This document shows, piece by piece, positions 63,196-64,000 of a stretch of DNA of 64,000 nt. Origin of the DNA: Glandiceps talaboti (lineage: Eukaryota > Hemichordata > Enteropneusta > Spengelidae); the NCBI RefSeq assembly GCF_964340395.1, contig NC_135561.1, forward strand, positions 24,498,986 through 24,562,985, written 5' to 3'. Position numbers and translations under genes: made by a program. Within the stretch, counting starts at the first letter, position 1. Each line of letters starts with the position of its first letter. The notes under the pieces were generated by a model. That model did not search any database. It was not told the DNA's origin and was given only the letters and a program-made list of their open reading frames with translations.

Positions 63196-63605
63196 TAGTG
63201 CCAATGTGTTGTAGCACAACTGTAGTTTTTACATTTTTTACATTTTTGGAATGTTTATACACTTGTCTGTTAAGTCTGTTTAGTCCTTTTGGAATTAAAG
63301 GTTTTTGACCAAAAGTACACATTTTCTGTACCTAATTTGCATATCACAGCCACTGGTAATATTATCATGTAATGAAAAATTTGTAATCTGAACACCAGCG
63401 AGAATGTTCCAATCAAATTTCAACCCAACCTGCACAGTACTTTTTGAGTCTATATTTTCTGACCAAAAATCACCTTTTTGACCCATTAAATCACTAATCG
63501 ATGGTAAGATCATATTTATTTCAAAAATTTTCCAACTAGACACCCAACGTAATATATCCATCAAATATCATGGTAATTGGATCAGTGGTGTTTGACTTTA
63601 AGTTG

Positions 63606-63654
<49 letters not shown>

Positions 63655-63700
63655 TGCCATGTCTATAGCATTACTTAACATAAGAAGTTTAGTTATGCTA
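63196..63700 (-). repeat. TAGCAC-hairpin modular repeat, reverse copy with (CA)n
   Basis: 'gactttaagttgtttacacac' and 'caactagacacccaacgtaat' are reverse complements of the body at 24.23-24.33 kb. (CA)n at 63608-63651 replaces the TCTG run. The hairpin end near 63660-63700 is decayed. Confidence 0.7.
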
Positions 63701-64000
63701 AACAATTACTTATTTGTTGGGTGTGTGTCATAGTCTTCTACACAATATACTAATAACCAATGTTGACAATCGGTTGATCTTAACGCAAATTTGAAAATGA
63801 CAAAATTTATAGTTGATGCATGACGGAAATATTTCAGCATGGGGTACACATTAGTCCGTGTTTTTGACAGAATAATGTAATTTGGCTACAAACTAACTTC
63901 ACAATCACAACTCCAAACTACAGTGTTAGTCTGAGTACCACACTTCTAGTATGGATTGACTCACTCTACTTTACATGCATGCAGTAGATGTATACTTCCA
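63701..64000. other. No gene seen
   Basis: AT-rich; nothing recognised. Confidence 0.5.

Overview
The window is animal nuclear DNA: about 64 kb, AT-rich, with small exons bounded by GT/AG splice sites, non-LTR retrotransposon fragments, long satellites and many microsatellites. The two host genes I recognise (SLC35F6-like and TMED6-like) point to a bilaterian. The abundant modular repeats (hairpin, then tetranucleotide run, then tandem core) and the DIRS-type retroelement suggest a marine invertebrate such as a hemichordate, echinoderm, amphioxus or mollusc. The sequence alone does not settle the species. Over half of the window is repetitive.

Layout. 1-6.3 kb: modular repeats and a 52-bp satellite of about 57 units. 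6.7-7.7 kb: a decayed LINE on the minus strand. 7.8-10.2 kb: four kinds of hairpin-plus-microsatellite repeat. 10.2-12.2 kb: a broken DIRS-type (tyrosine recombinase) retroelement. 12.6-15.5 and 17.5-19.9 kb: two copies of a 2-3 kb composite element carrying different nested insertions, including a 38-bp perfect palindrome and a 472-bp inverted-repeat element. 21-30 kb: mostly non-coding, with a possible unrecognised minus-strand gene at 26.0-30.3 kb. 30.7-32 kb: a foldback-like inverted repeat. 35.7-37.6 kb: a possible gene with a tandemly duplicated exon. 38.3-41.8 kb: a 48-bp satellite split by a 5'-truncated LINE.

43.7-44.2 kb: the last exon of an SLC35F6-like transporter (minus strand). 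44.5-54.0 kb: an apparently intact P-superfamily DNA transposon. It has perfect 36-bp terminal inverted repeats and a 7-bp target duplication. It carries two convergent spliced genes: a six-exon transposase with no visible THAP domain, and a three-exon C2H2 zinc-finger partner protein. This is the most interesting object here. 54.2 and 59.8 kb: two plus-strand exons, the latter the C-terminus of a TMED6-like p24 protein. They are separated by a 29-bp satellite (about 120 units) and a LINE with an open reverse transcriptase frame. 60.6-61.9 kb: a 665-bp foldback palindrome and a 168-bp MULE-like MITE with 9-bp target duplications.

Working together: the P-like element looks like a complete autonomous unit (transposase, accessory DNA-binding candidate, ends, cis sites). 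It lies between two host exons that were only about 0.5 kb apart before insertion. Most of the rest is accumulated mobile and satellite DNA.
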